Source of the DNA: an uncultured Prevotellaceae bacterium
GTDB lineage: Bacteria > Bacteroidota > Bacteroidia > Bacteroidales > Bacteroidaceae
DNA length: 64,000 bases
Assembly (NCBI GenBank): GCA_947169115.1
Contig: CAMVOK010000013.1
Span: 1-64,000, forward strand
Reading direction: 5' to 3'
The notes under the pieces were generated by a model. It did no database searches and was not told the DNA's origin. It was given only the letters and a program-made list of their open reading frames with translations. How positions within the stretch are numbered: the first letter of the stretch is position 1; each line of letters starts with the position of its first letter. Both the position numbers and the translations under genes were made by a program. This document shows positions 54,746 through 61,849 of this stretch, one piece after another.

Positions 54746-55911
54746 GTTTTCTTTCCTTTTACATAATATTGCCATAGGAGAGAGAAAGTGGATTGCTCTG
54801 GCACAGGCGAGAGCGTGGTAAGGCGCAAGTTCTCCCTACGGTCTTCCCGGAACTGGCCACGCTGGCGATAGAAGTCTATGCGCCCGTGCCATACGGCAAA
54901 AGCCGAACGGAAGTTACCCGTGAGGAAGAACTGAATAGAGGCCAGCAGGTCGAGCCAGAAGCGTAGGCGCATGACAGGACGAAGACGGTCTTCGGGCAAG
55001 TTCTTATAAAGCAAGAGCATGTTGTTACGGAAGTTGAGGTACTCCTTTCGCGGATTACCCTGAGGCAGAGTTCCGCCTCCCAAATGATAAACCACGCTCT
55101 GGGGCACAACAACAACTCCCCTACCCCGACTACGCAAGCGCCAACAGAGGTCTATCTCCTCCTGATGAGCAAAGAAACGACCATCCAAGCCGCCTACCTC
55201 CCAATAGTCGCGGCTACGAATCATGAGAGATGCCCCCGTTGCCCAAAGCACAGGAACGACATCGTCATACTGTCCCTCGTCCTTCTCCACCGTACCGAAC
55301 ACACGGCCACGGCAATAGGGATAACCCAAGGAATCGATAAATCCCCCTGATGCCCCAGCATATTCAAAGTACTCAGGTGCCCACTGGCAACGTATCTTCG
55401 GCTGACAAGCCGCCACCTCGGGATGTGCATCCATGTAAGCAAGCATCGGTTGGAGCCATCCTTCGGGCACCTCTACATCACTATTCAACAGGAGGTAAAG
55501 CCTACCCCCATCCCCTCCCTTTAGGAGGGGGGCGTTCCCTCCGGAGCAGGTTTCCGTATTTTCCTCTGAGAGTGGCTTCTCCCCTCCCCTTTGGAGGGAC
55601 TGGGGATAGGCCTCCAACTCCTGCAATCCACGATGGTAGCCTTCGGCAAAACCATAGTTCTTGTCAAGCACGATACAACGCACCTCGGGCATCTCCGTTT
55701 CGAGGAAATGGATACTATCATCCGTAGAACCGTTATCGACCACTACTATCTCCGCCTCGGGCGAGTTCTTCACCACCGAGGGAAGGAAGCGGCGCATCAT
55801 ATCCACCCCGTTCCAGTTCAATATGATAATACTCAACCTCGCCCCCTGCCCCTCTCCCAAAGAGAGGGGGGAAAGACGCTCCTTATCATTTATTTCATAA
55901 TTCATAAACAC
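54724..55911 (-). CDS. Family 2 glycosyltransferase with three in-frame repeat tracts
   Basis: The GT2 fold starts at LSIIILNWNG (about residue 26) and continues with VVVDNGSTDDS, LDKNYGFAEGYHRGL, LLLNSDVEVPEGW (DxD-like), WATGASLMIRSRDYWEVGG and FAHQEEIDLCWRLRSRG. This is the pattern of dTDP-rhamnosyl/GT2 enzymes that add sugars to surface polysaccharides. A C-terminal amphipathic or membrane-associated tail follows. Foreign segments are ERLSPLSLGEGQGAR before the fold and PQSLQRGGEKPLSEE plus NAPLLKGGDGGR between two core strands, all encoded by G/C-rich palindromes. It begins 3 bp after mtaB ends and overlaps the methyltransferase gene. Confidence 0.88.
   Translation of the reverse strand: MFMNYEINDKERLSPLSLGEGQGARLSIIILNWNGVDMMRRFLPSVVKNSPEAEIVVVDNGSTDDSIHFLETEMPEVRCIVLDKNYGFAEGYHRGLQELEAYPQSLQRGGEKPLSEENTETCSGGNAPLLKGGDGGRLYLLLNSDVEVPEGWLQPMLAYMDAHPEVAACQPKIRCQWAPEYFEYAGASGGFIDSLGYPYCRGRVFGTVEKDEGQYDDVVPVLWATGASLMIRSRDYWEVGGLDGRFFAHQEEIDLCWRLRSRGRGVVVVPQSVVYHLGGGTLPQGNPRKEYLNFRNNMLLLYKNLPEDRLRPVMRLRFWLDLLASIQFFLTGNFRSAFAVWHGRIDFYRQRGQFREDRRENLRLTTLSPVPEQSTFSLLWQYYVKGKKTWKQLYT
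55499..55612 (-). repeat. Two G/C-rich palindromes inside the GT2 gene
   Basis: 'cccatcccctccctttagga' continuing into 'ggggggcg' (55507-55535), and 'cccctcccctttggagggac' continuing into 'tgggg' (55580-55606), flank a short spacer. The pair inserts about 35 codons in frame between the LQELEAY helix and the LYLLLNSD strand of the enzyme. Confidence 0.88.
55840..55875 (-). repeat. G/C-rich palindrome at the GT2 N terminus
   Basis: 'cctcgccccctgcccctctc' followed by 'ccaaagagaggggg' lies in frame and encodes LSPLSLGEGQGARL just ahead of the first core strand. Confidence 0.85.
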
Positions 55912-55914
55912 AAT

Positions 55915-57321
55915 TTATGCTAATTCACCCACCAAGGCATCGCCCTTCTCGTTCCACCCCATAAGCCGTATCGGCACAACGATATTATCCCGAAGGAGAG
56001 CCTCCCCTCCTTGGGAGGGGTTGGGGGAGGTATCGACCCTAACATAGTTATCCGTAAAGCCCCCCATCGTGCCCTTCTTCTTACCGCGCTCCAGCAATAC
56101 TGGTCGCACGCTGCCTATATATTTATTATAGAACGCACGCGTATGTTCCTCACTCACCTTCAGAACCTGCTGGCTTCGGCAATGCTTCTCCTCTGGTCGA
56201 ACACGATGAGGAATGTTGAGGGCTTTGGTTCCTGGCCGTTCGCTATAGCTAAACACATGATACTGACTGACGGGCAGAGAATCCATAAAAGCCAATGCCT
56301 CGGTGAAAAGTTCATCCGTCTCGCCTCTCATGCCAACGATGACGTCCACACCGATGAAGGCATCGGGCATCAGTTCGCGTATGCGAAGCATCTTCTGCTG
56401 GAAGAGTGCCGTATCATAACGACGGTGCATCAAGCGCAACACCTCGTCGCTACCCGATTGCAGGGGCACATGGAAGTGAGGCATAAAGGCACGGCTCTGG
56501 GCACAGAACTCCAATACTTCGTCTGTCAAGAGATTGGGCTCAATACTGCTTATGCGGTATCGCTCTATGCCCTCCACCTTGTCAAGGGCACGAATAAGGT
56601 CAATGAATGTCTCACCCGTAGTCTTTCCGAAATCACCGATATTAACACCCGTCAGTACAATCTCCTTGCCACCCTTGCGTGCAACCTCCTCTGCTTGTTC
56701 AACAAGACTGGCAATCGAACCGTTGCGACTTCGTCCACGAGCAAAGGGAATGGTGCAATAAGTGCAAAAGTAGTTACAACCGTCTTGCACCTTCAGGAAG
56801 TAGCGCGTACGGTCGCCACATGCACATGAGGGGACGAAAAGACTCTCCCCCAACCCCTCCCTTGTAGGGAGGGGATTGGTTACATTATTCTTCTCATTAG
56901 CCGGAGTATCCGCATCCCTCCCTACAAGGGAGGGGCTGGGGGAGAGTCCGTTGGGGGAGAAATGCTCCATAATCTTTTCCACCGCCCTGCCCTTCTCGGC
57001 CGTACCCAGTACGAGGTCAACCCCCTCAATCTGCTTGATGACATCGGGTTTGAGTTGAGCATAGCAACCCGTAACCACGACAAAAGCACCGGGATTCTCC
57101 TTAATAAGCTTATGGATGGCCTGTCTGCACTTGTGGTCGGCCACTTCTGTCACACTACATGTATTTACATAACATATGTCGGCAGGTTCACCCTTACGGG
57201 CACGTTCAACGCCCAACTCCTGCAGACGTTGAGCAACGGTTGATGTCTCCGCAAAGTTCAACTTACACCCCAGCGTGAAATAAACGGCCTTTTTTCCAGC
57301 CAAAGATGTGTCCTTAATCAT
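55915..57321 (-). CDS. mtaB: tRNA methylthiotransferase MtaB-like radical SAM enzyme with three in-frame repeats
   Basis: MtaB adds a methylthio group to t6A37 of tRNA. The start is ATG at 57321 (MIKDTSLAGKK). Domains: UPF0004 N-terminal domain (YFTLGCKLNFAETS, CYVNTCSVTEVADHKCRQ, VVTGCYAQ), radical SAM domain with CNYFCTYC (C182, C186, C189), and a C-terminal TRAM-like region. Two palindromes (56835-56950) insert about 40 residues (LSPSPSLVGRDAD, NPLPTREGLGES) between the N-terminal and radical SAM domains. A third (55998-56034) inserts TSPNPSQGGEALL near the C terminus. The -7 box TACCTTTG ends 4 nt before the ATG, suggesting a leaderless mRNA. Confidence 0.9.
   Translation of the reverse strand: MIKDTSLAGKKAVYFTLGCKLNFAETSTVAQRLQELGVERARKGEPADICYVNTCSVTEVADHKCRQAIHKLIKENPGAFVVVTGCYAQLKPDVIKQIEGVDLVLGTAEKGRAVEKIMEHFSPNGLSPSPSLVGRDADTPANEKNNVTNPLPTREGLGESLFVPSCACGDRTRYFLKVQDGCNYFCTYCTIPFARGRSRNGSIASLVEQAEEVARKGGKEIVLTGVNIGDFGKTTGETFIDLIRALDKVEGIERYRISSIEPNLLTDEVLEFCAQSRAFMPHFHVPLQSGSDEVLRLMHRRYDTALFQQKMLRIRELMPDAFIGVDVIVGMRGETDELFTEALAFMDSLPVSQYHVFSYSERPGTKALNIPHRVRPEEKHCRSQQVLKVSEEHTRAFYNKYIGSVRPVLLERGKKKGTMGGFTDNYVRVDTSPNPSQGGEALLRDNIVVPIRLMGWNEKGDALVGELA
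55998..56034 (-). repeat. G/C-rich palindrome near the mtaB 3' end
   Basis: 'agcctcccctccttgggagg' followed by 'ggttggggga' is in frame and encodes DTSPNPSQGGEAL. Confidence 0.85.
56835..56950 (-). repeat. Inverted pair of G/C-rich palindromes inside mtaB
   Basis: 'cccaacccctcccttgtagg' plus 'gaggggatt' (56847-56879) and 'cctccctacaagggaggggc' plus 'tgggggagag' (56917-56946) are nearly the same element in opposite orientation. They are read in two different codon phases, and neither contains a stop. Confidence 0.9.
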
Positions 57322-57325
57322 GCTA

Positions 57326-57333
57326 CAAAGGTA
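57326..57333 (-). promoter_or_regulatory. -7 promoter element of the mtaB-GT2-rsmI operon
   Basis: Minus strand TACCTTTG ends 4 nt before the mtaB ATG; a TTTC lies 19 nt upstream as the -33 match. This positions transcription start at or within a few bases of the start codon. Confidence 0.7.
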
Positions 57334-57450
57334 CAACTATAAATTAAGAATTGAAAGTGAAAAATTAAAAGAAAGAGGCTTAAGTAAAAAATATTAAAGA
57401 AAAATTAAAAAAAGTTGGAGTTTAGAGATACAACGTATTGAAAAAGTTCG

Positions 57451-57458
57451 TACCTTTG
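57451..57458 (+). promoter_or_regulatory. -7 promoter element of the small lipoprotein gene
   Basis: TACCTTTG lies 52 nt before the ATG at 57511. The -33 box is weak. Confidence 0.6.
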
Positions 57459-57510
57459 CATCGGTTTTAAAAGCAATTGATTGTTTTATTAATTTAACTA
57501 AAAAGAAAAA

Positions 57511-57675
57511 ATGAAAAAGTTAGCATTCATGTTCGTAGCTGTAGCAGCTATTTCTTTCGCTTCTTGCGGTAACGGTACAAAGCAGGCTGAGGCCGAGGAC
57601 ACCACTGCAGTTGACACTGTTGAGGTTGTTGATACCGTAGCTGCTGACACTGTTGCAGCTGACACTGTTGCCTAA
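57511..57675 (+). CDS. Small lipoprotein (54 aa) with DTVAADTVA repeats
   Basis: The 54-residue product begins MKKLAFMFVAVAAISFASCG, a lipoprotein signal with a lipobox ending at Cys19. The remainder is acidic and repetitive, ending VVDTVAADTVAADTVA. Bacteroidetes encode many tiny lipoproteins of this Asp/Thr/Val/Ala type (recalled). It has its own -7 element (57451-57458) and a hairpin terminator right behind it, so it is probably well expressed. No function can be assigned; a periplasmic or surface-exposed disordered tail is likely. Confidence 0.8.
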   Translation: MKKLAFMFVAVAAISFASCGNGTKQAEAEDTTAVDTVEVVDTVAADTVAADTVA

Positions 57676-57701
57676 GTAGCAAAATACGGACAATAGGTCT
57701 T

Positions 57702-57737
57702 GAGGGATTGCACGAGAGTGCGGTCCCTCTTCTTTTT
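57702..57737 (+). terminator. Terminator of the small lipoprotein gene
   Basis: Stem GAGGGA-tt-GCAC / GTGC-gg-TCCCTC with a GAGA loop, followed by tcttttt, 26 bp after the stop codon. Confidence 0.85.
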
Positions 57738-57774
57738 GATTTTCGGAATAACGAAAACGAGAGAATCAACGAAA

Positions 57775-57820
57775 ACAAAAAAAGCAAGGCCCGATTCCCC
57801 AAAGGAATCGAGCCTTGCTT
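57775..57820 (-). terminator. Terminator of the rpsF-rpsR-rplI operon
   Basis: Minus strand: aagcaaggc-t-cgattcc / ggaatcg-g-gccttgctt followed by a run of seven T, about 20 bp beyond the rplI stop. Confidence 0.88.
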
Positions 57821-57838
57821 ATGATAGTTGATTAAAAT

Positions 57839-58369
57839 TTACTCTGCGGCAGCCTCTTCTTCTGCAGGAGCCTCAACCTCAGCGGGAGCCTCTTCTACAA
57901 CAGCAGGAGCTTCCTCTACAACGGGAGCGCCTTCGGCAATAACCTTGAAGGGAACCTCAGCGACAACCTCCTTGTGGAGCTTAACAACGGCAACGAAGTC
58001 ACCAACAGTCTTAACATCCTTCACCACAATCTTCTTGCGGTCGATGTCGAAACCCAATTTAGCAAGTTCGTCGGCAATCTGCAAAGAGTTTACAGAACCG
58101 TAGATAACGCCAGAGTTGCTAACCTTAGTAGCAATGGTCAGAGCCACACCAGCCAGTTTGTCGGCAACAGCCTGAGCCTCAGCCTTAATCTTAGCCAACT
58201 TCACGGCTTGCTGACGCAGGTTCTCAGCCAGAACCTTCTTGGCACTCTCGCTGGCGATAACACCCTTGCCCTGGGGGATAAGATAGTTGCGTCCGTAACC
58301 AGACTTAACCTTCACGATATCGTTCTTGTAACCCAAGCCGATAACATCTTCTTTCAGAATAATTTCCAT
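57839..58369 (-). CDS. rplI: 50S ribosomal protein L9 with acidic C-terminal extension
   Basis: L9 binds 23S rRNA near the L1 stalk. The N-terminal signature MEIILKEDVIGLGYKNDIVKV and GYGRNYLIPQGKGVIAS are classic, followed by the long connecting helix and the C-terminal RNA-binding domain. The 176 residues exceed the typical size of about 150 because of an alternating Glu/Ala/Pro/Val tail (VVEEAPAVVEEAPAEVEAPAEE), a low-complexity acidic extension that may be disordered. Last gene of the rpsF-rpsR-rplI operon. Confidence 0.97.
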   Translation of the reverse strand: MEIILKEDVIGLGYKNDIVKVKSGYGRNYLIPQGKGVIASESAKKVLAENLRQQAVKLAKIKAEAQAVADKLAGVALTIATKVSNSGVIYGSVNSLQIADELAKLGFDIDRKKIVVKDVKTVGDFVAVVKLHKEVVAEVPFKVIAEGAPVVEEAPAVVEEAPAEVEAPAEEEAAAE

Positions 58370-58390
58370 ATATCTTACCTCCTACTTTAA

Positions 58391-58660
58391 TTATTTCATC
58401 AAATCGGTTACGAAGGGCAGCAGAGCCAATTGGCGAGCACGCTTAACGGCCTGAGCCACACGACGCTGATACTTCAGTGAGGTACCGGTGATGCGACGGG
58501 GCAGAATCTTACCTTGTTCGTTGAGGAACTTCTTCAGGAACTCGGGATCCTTATAATCGATGTACTTGATACCGCTCTTCTTGAAACGGCAATACTTCTT
58601 ACGCTTCGTGTCAATAGCAGGAGCGTTGAGATAACGGATTTCAGATACTTCCTGTGCCAT
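58391..58660 (-). CDS. rpsR: 30S ribosomal protein S18
   Basis: The 89-aa protein has the S18 core [40 protein letters not shown] and [15 protein letters not shown]. It binds the 30S platform together with S6, whose gene lies 2 bp upstream, consistent with the conserved rpsF-rpsR-rplI operon and heterodimer formation. Confidence 0.97.
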   Translation of the reverse strand: MAQEVSEIRYLNAPAIDTKRKKYCRFKKSGIKYIDYKDPEFLKKFLNEQGKILPRRITGTSLKYQRRVAQAVKRARQLALLPFVTDLMK

Positions 58661-58662
58661 GA

Positions 58663-59004
58663 TTAAGCCTCCTTGTTAGATTGTTTGTTACGTCTCTTCT
58701 CAGCATACTCAATGGCATACTTCTCAAGTTTCACGGTCTGGAAACGGATAACTTTCTCGTCACGACGGAAGTTAGTCTCCAGTTTCTTAATGAGTTCGGG
58801 CTGAGCCTTGAACTCAAACAGGACATAGAATCCCGTGGACTTCTTCTGGATAGGATAAGCCAACTTCTTCAGGCCCCAGAGCTCTTCGTTGAGCATCTCT
58901 GCACCATTTTCGGTGAGCAGGGTCTTGAACTTGCTTACCGTTTCCTTCATCTGATCATCAGACAAAACGGGAGTCAAAATGAAAACGGTTTCGTACTGGT
59001 TCAT
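58663..59004 (-). CDS. rpsF: 30S ribosomal protein S6
   Basis: I start at [18 protein letters not shown] (59004), the usual S6 N terminus; an upstream extension would read through leader sequence. The 113-residue product includes [19 protein letters not shown] and ends in a charged Lys/Arg/Asn/Gln tail. S6 pairs with S18 on the 30S platform. First gene of the operon, with the -7 element TACCTTTG at 59053-59060 on the minus strand. Confidence 0.96.
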   Translation of the reverse strand: MNQYETVFILTPVLSDDQMKETVSKFKTLLTENGAEMLNEELWGLKKLAYPIQKKSTGFYVLFEFKAQPELIKKLETNFRRDEKVIRFQTVKLEKYAIEYAEKRRNKQSNKEA

Positions 59005-59052
59005 AATACCTTTAAAATTGATTAATAAATATAGTTTGCGCTTAAAGCGGTG

Positions 59053-59060
59053 CAAAGGTA
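59053..59060 (-). promoter_or_regulatory. -7 promoter element of the rpsF operon
   Basis: Minus strand TACCTTTG, 48 nt before the S6 start, leaving a leader of about 45 nt that could bind S6/S18 for autoregulation (inference). Confidence 0.7.
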
Positions 59061-59229
59061 CGCTTTTTTAGTGAGATTACCAAAGTTTTTGTTTTCTAAT
59101 ATCAATCAAAAGCACCAACTTTTTCATAAGGGTGCGATTTTTAACGGAAAAGTTTCGTAGTTTCAGAAATTTTATGTTACTTTGCAGTTGTTTAATGCGC
59201 AATTAAAAAACAAAAAAACATATAAGACT

Positions 59230-59394
59230 ATGAAAAAGTACATTGGAATAGCAATTATCGTGTTGGGAGCCTTACTGCTGTTTGTAAGTTACTTCGCACA
59301 ACTGGTTGATTACAACTGGGTACAGTTCTCTGGTTTGGGCATCATCATCGCTGGTCTTATTGCCCACATCGTTGTAACAAGAAAAACACGATAA
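59230..59394 (+). CDS. Small two-helix membrane protein (54 aa)
   Basis: From ATG at 59230: MKKYIGIAIIVLGALLLFVS forms one transmembrane helix and LGIIIAGLIAHIVVTRKTR a second, with a short polar loop (QLVDYNWVQFSG). The basic C terminus suggests that both ends are cytoplasmic. Small proteins of this pattern are widespread in Bacteroidales without known function (recalled). A TTACTTTG sequence at 59177-59184 may be its -7 element, and a hairpin terminator follows. Confidence 0.75.
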   Translation: MKKYIGIAIIVLGALLLFVSYFAQLVDYNWVQFSGLGIIIAGLIAHIVVTRKTR

Positions 59395-59439
59395 GTAGAA
59401 GAAAAAGGAAAAAGCAGAAAAGAAAAGTAATAGTTAATG

Positions 59440-59474
59440 AAACGAGGTTGCGACGTGATGTTGCAACCTCGTTT
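59440..59474. terminator. Bidirectional terminator between the two-helix protein and rprY
   Basis: Stem aaacgaggttgc-gac / gtt-gcaacctcgttt, with A-rich and T-rich flanks, lies between convergent genes. Confidence 0.82.
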
Positions 59475-59494
59475 CTTTTGTTCTGTTGTTTAGT

Positions 59495-60211
59495 TTAGTT
59501 TTGTTCCGTGGCTTCCACTCCATCGAGTGCTATCAGCTTATAGCCCTTGCCATGAACATTGTTGATTTCGATGGTGGGGTCGTCCTTCAGGTGTTTACGT
59601 AGTTTGGTAATATAAACATCCATCGAACGGGCATTAAAGTAGTTGTCGTCAATCCAGATGGTCTTCAAGGCCAGTTCGCGCAAGAGCACGTCGTTGGCAT
59701 GAGCACATAGCAAGCCCAGCAACTCGCTCTCCTTTGTGGTCAGCTTCACCTGCTTCTCCCCTATCGAGAGAATCTGTCTCTGTGTATCAAAAATGAACTT
59801 ACCCAGTTTGTACTGGCTGACTACAGGCACCTTCACACCCTTCACACGACGCAGGACTGCCTCCATACGGAACACGAGTTCGTCCATCGAGAAAGGCTTG
59901 GTCAGGTAATCGTCAGCACCTATCTTGAAGCCCTCGAAAATATCTTCTTTCAGGTTCTTTGCCGTCAGGAAGATGATGGGCACCTCGGGGCTGATGGCTC
60001 TGATTTCCTGAGCCAGGGTGAAGCCATCCTTCTTCGGCATCATCACGTCGAGTACGCACATGTCGTAATGGCTCTTCATGAAAGCCCTGGAACCGGCCTC
60101 TCCGTCGAGGTAGAGCTCCGCATCATAGCCTTTTGCCTGTAAATACTCCCTCAGCAACATGCCCAGACTTTCGTCGTCCTCGCAAAGCAGAATACGTTGT
60201 TTCGTTTCCAT
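59495..60211 (-). CDS. rprY: OmpR-family response regulator (RprY type)
   Basis: The 238-aa protein has a receiver domain (LLCEDDESLG, phosphoacceptor D55 in VLDVMMPKKDG, switch KxxxxxD region with FLTAK and YLTKPF) and a C-terminal winged helix (LTTKESELLGLLC, RSMDVYITKLRKHLKDDP, HGKGYKL). It follows rprX by 3 bp. The architecture and gene order match RprX/RprY of Bacteroides, a pair linked to envelope or outer-membrane gene control. Regulated targets cannot be read from this window. Confidence 0.9.
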   Translation of the reverse strand: METKQRILLCEDDESLGMLLREYLQAKGYDAELYLDGEAGSRAFMKSHYDMCVLDVMMPKKDGFTLAQEIRAISPEVPIIFLTAKNLKEDIFEGFKIGADDYLTKPFSMDELVFRMEAVLRRVKGVKVPVVSQYKLGKFIFDTQRQILSIGEKQVKLTTKESELLGLLCAHANDVLLRELALKTIWIDDNYFNARSMDVYITKLRKHLKDDPTIEINNVHGKGYKLIALDGVEATEQN

Positions 60212-60214
60212 AAT

Positions 60215-61732
60215 CTATGATTTTAATGTTGGTAATATTATCGTAAATGTGGTTCCTTGTCCCTGTTCGCTCTCCACCTTCACGGCTCCCTTTTGCTGGC
60301 GCACAATGTTCTTCACATAAGCCAATCCCAATCCGAACCCCTTCACATTATGCTGGTTGCCCGTATGCACACGGTAGAACTTCTCGAAGATTCGCTTCAA
60401 GTCCTCCTTCTTAATGCCGATGCCATTGTCGCTAATGCTCAGATGGTATTTTCCACCTTGGTTCCACGAGCGCACCTTGAGTTGCAGGGCAACCCCGTCC
60501 CGACAATACTTGACGGCATTGTCCAGCAACGTCGATACCACGTTTGTAAGGTGCATCTCATCGAAATAGACATTGGGGTTCTCCGCCTCCAACTGGGCCT
60601 CTATCATTCCTCCCATGCGCTCCACCTTCAGGGCGAACGACGTTCCTATCACATTCTCCACCAGTTCGTCGGCATTCAGTTCCACCGGTTTCAGGGCGAT
60701 ATTGTCATGGTCGTACAATGACATCTGCAACACCTTCTCCACCTGATACCTCAGTCTTTTGGTCTCCGTACCAATGACCTTGCCCAGGTTGTCGTACATG
60801 GCCGGTGTCTTCTTTACGCTCTCGTCCGCCAGCATCTGCGCCGCCAACGAGAGGCTTGCAATAGGAGTCTTGAACTCGTGAGTCATGTTGTTCACGAAAT
60901 CGTTCTTCATCTCGTTTATCTTACGCTGACGCACAAACAAATAGATGGTGAACATGAAGGTCACGAAGAGGACGAAGGTGAACACCAATGCCGGCACCAT
61001 CAGGCGAGCCACGCCAAACACATACTTGTTACGCTCCGGGAAGTGCACCCTCACCACCCCCATCTTACTCGACGGGTCGTTTCGGAAGAGTGTCTGCGTG
61101 TAGGAATTCTCCTCGCCCTTAGCATCGTAATCCGTGCATCGATACACTTCGCGTCCGTCACTTGTCAGGATGGTGAAGTGGAAGGGCAACGTCACCCCAT
61201 TTTGCTCTAGGTTGGTACGTATGCACGCATCCAGGAGCTTGGGATTTATGCGTTCCTCGAACGAGCCTTCGCTGGCATTATACAATATACTATATATAAC
61301 CTCGTTCAGGATGTCCTTCTGATACAGGTAGGCGTTGCGCACGGCCATCTGGAACTGCTGGCTCGACATGGCAAGCGACGGACGTTGGCTAAGTCCCAAC
61401 GACAAACGGGGCATCATGTTGAGGGTATCGAAACGCTGAACCCCCATCATCATCGGGTTTCCCAGCACATTGTTGGAGTGTGGATTCTCGTGTTCCGTGT
61501 CCAGCTGTGTCAAATCCTCTACATAGTTCGACACCACGCCTTCCAGATAATTAAACGTCTCGTTTCGCTCCAAGTCGTGCGAAGCCTGGTCAAGACTACG
61601 CTTCACGCTCTCGTCGAACTGATCCTTACGCATCTTCACCATCATGCCCGTATATTGGCTCTGAAGAAGCAAGAGCACTACGAAACTAACTCCGATGCCT
61701 ATACTGATTAACCAAAGTACCCAACGTTTCAT
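60215..61732 (-). CDS. rprX: Sensor histidine kinase (RprX type)
   Basis: The 505-aa inner-membrane kinase has TM1 (WVLWLISIGIGVSFVVLLLL), a periplasmic sensor of about 215 residues, TM2 (LMVPALVFTFVLFVTFMFTIYL, about 245-268), then HisKA with H285 in NNMTHEFKTPIASL and a HATPase domain (SDNGIGIKKEDL, GFGLGLAYVKNIV, GTTFTIILP). It phosphorylates the RprY-like regulator encoded 3 bp downstream. The -7 box TAACTTTG ends 4 nt before the ATG, so the mRNA is probably leaderless. Confidence 0.92.
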   Translation of the reverse strand: MKRWVLWLISIGIGVSFVVLLLLQSQYTGMMVKMRKDQFDESVKRSLDQASHDLERNETFNYLEGVVSNYVEDLTQLDTEHENPHSNNVLGNPMMMGVQRFDTLNMMPRLSLGLSQRPSLAMSSQQFQMAVRNAYLYQKDILNEVIYSILYNASEGSFEERINPKLLDACIRTNLEQNGVTLPFHFTILTSDGREVYRCTDYDAKGEENSYTQTLFRNDPSSKMGVVRVHFPERNKYVFGVARLMVPALVFTFVLFVTFMFTIYLFVRQRKINEMKNDFVNNMTHEFKTPIASLSLAAQMLADESVKKTPAMYDNLGKVIGTETKRLRYQVEKVLQMSLYDHDNIALKPVELNADELVENVIGTSFALKVERMGGMIEAQLEAENPNVYFDEMHLTNVVSTLLDNAVKYCRDGVALQLKVRSWNQGGKYHLSISDNGIGIKKEDLKRIFEKFYRVHTGNQHNVKGFGLGLAYVKNIVRQQKGAVKVESEQGQGTTFTIILPTLKS

Positions 61733-61736
61733 GTTG

Positions 61737-61744
61737 CAAAGTTA
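61737..61744 (-). promoter_or_regulatory. -7 promoter element of rprX-rprY
   Basis: Minus strand TAACTTTG ends 4 nt before the start codon (CAAC-ATG). Upstream is T-rich without a clear TTTG at the ideal distance. Confidence 0.65.
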
Positions 61745-61752
61745 AATCAAAA

Positions 61753-61795
61753 AAGTTAAAAAAAAGAAGGAGATGCGAAATAATCGCCTCTCCTT
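61753..61795 (-). terminator. Terminator of the EF-G2 gene
   Basis: Minus strand: AAGGAGaggCGA-ttattt-TCGcatCTCCTT-type hairpin (61767-61795) followed by ctttttttt, about 55 bp past the stop. Confidence 0.8.
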
Positions 61796-61849
61796 TTAAC
61801 AATTTTAATAAAATTATTGACTTGTAAGTCAAATCCTGAACATTACGTA

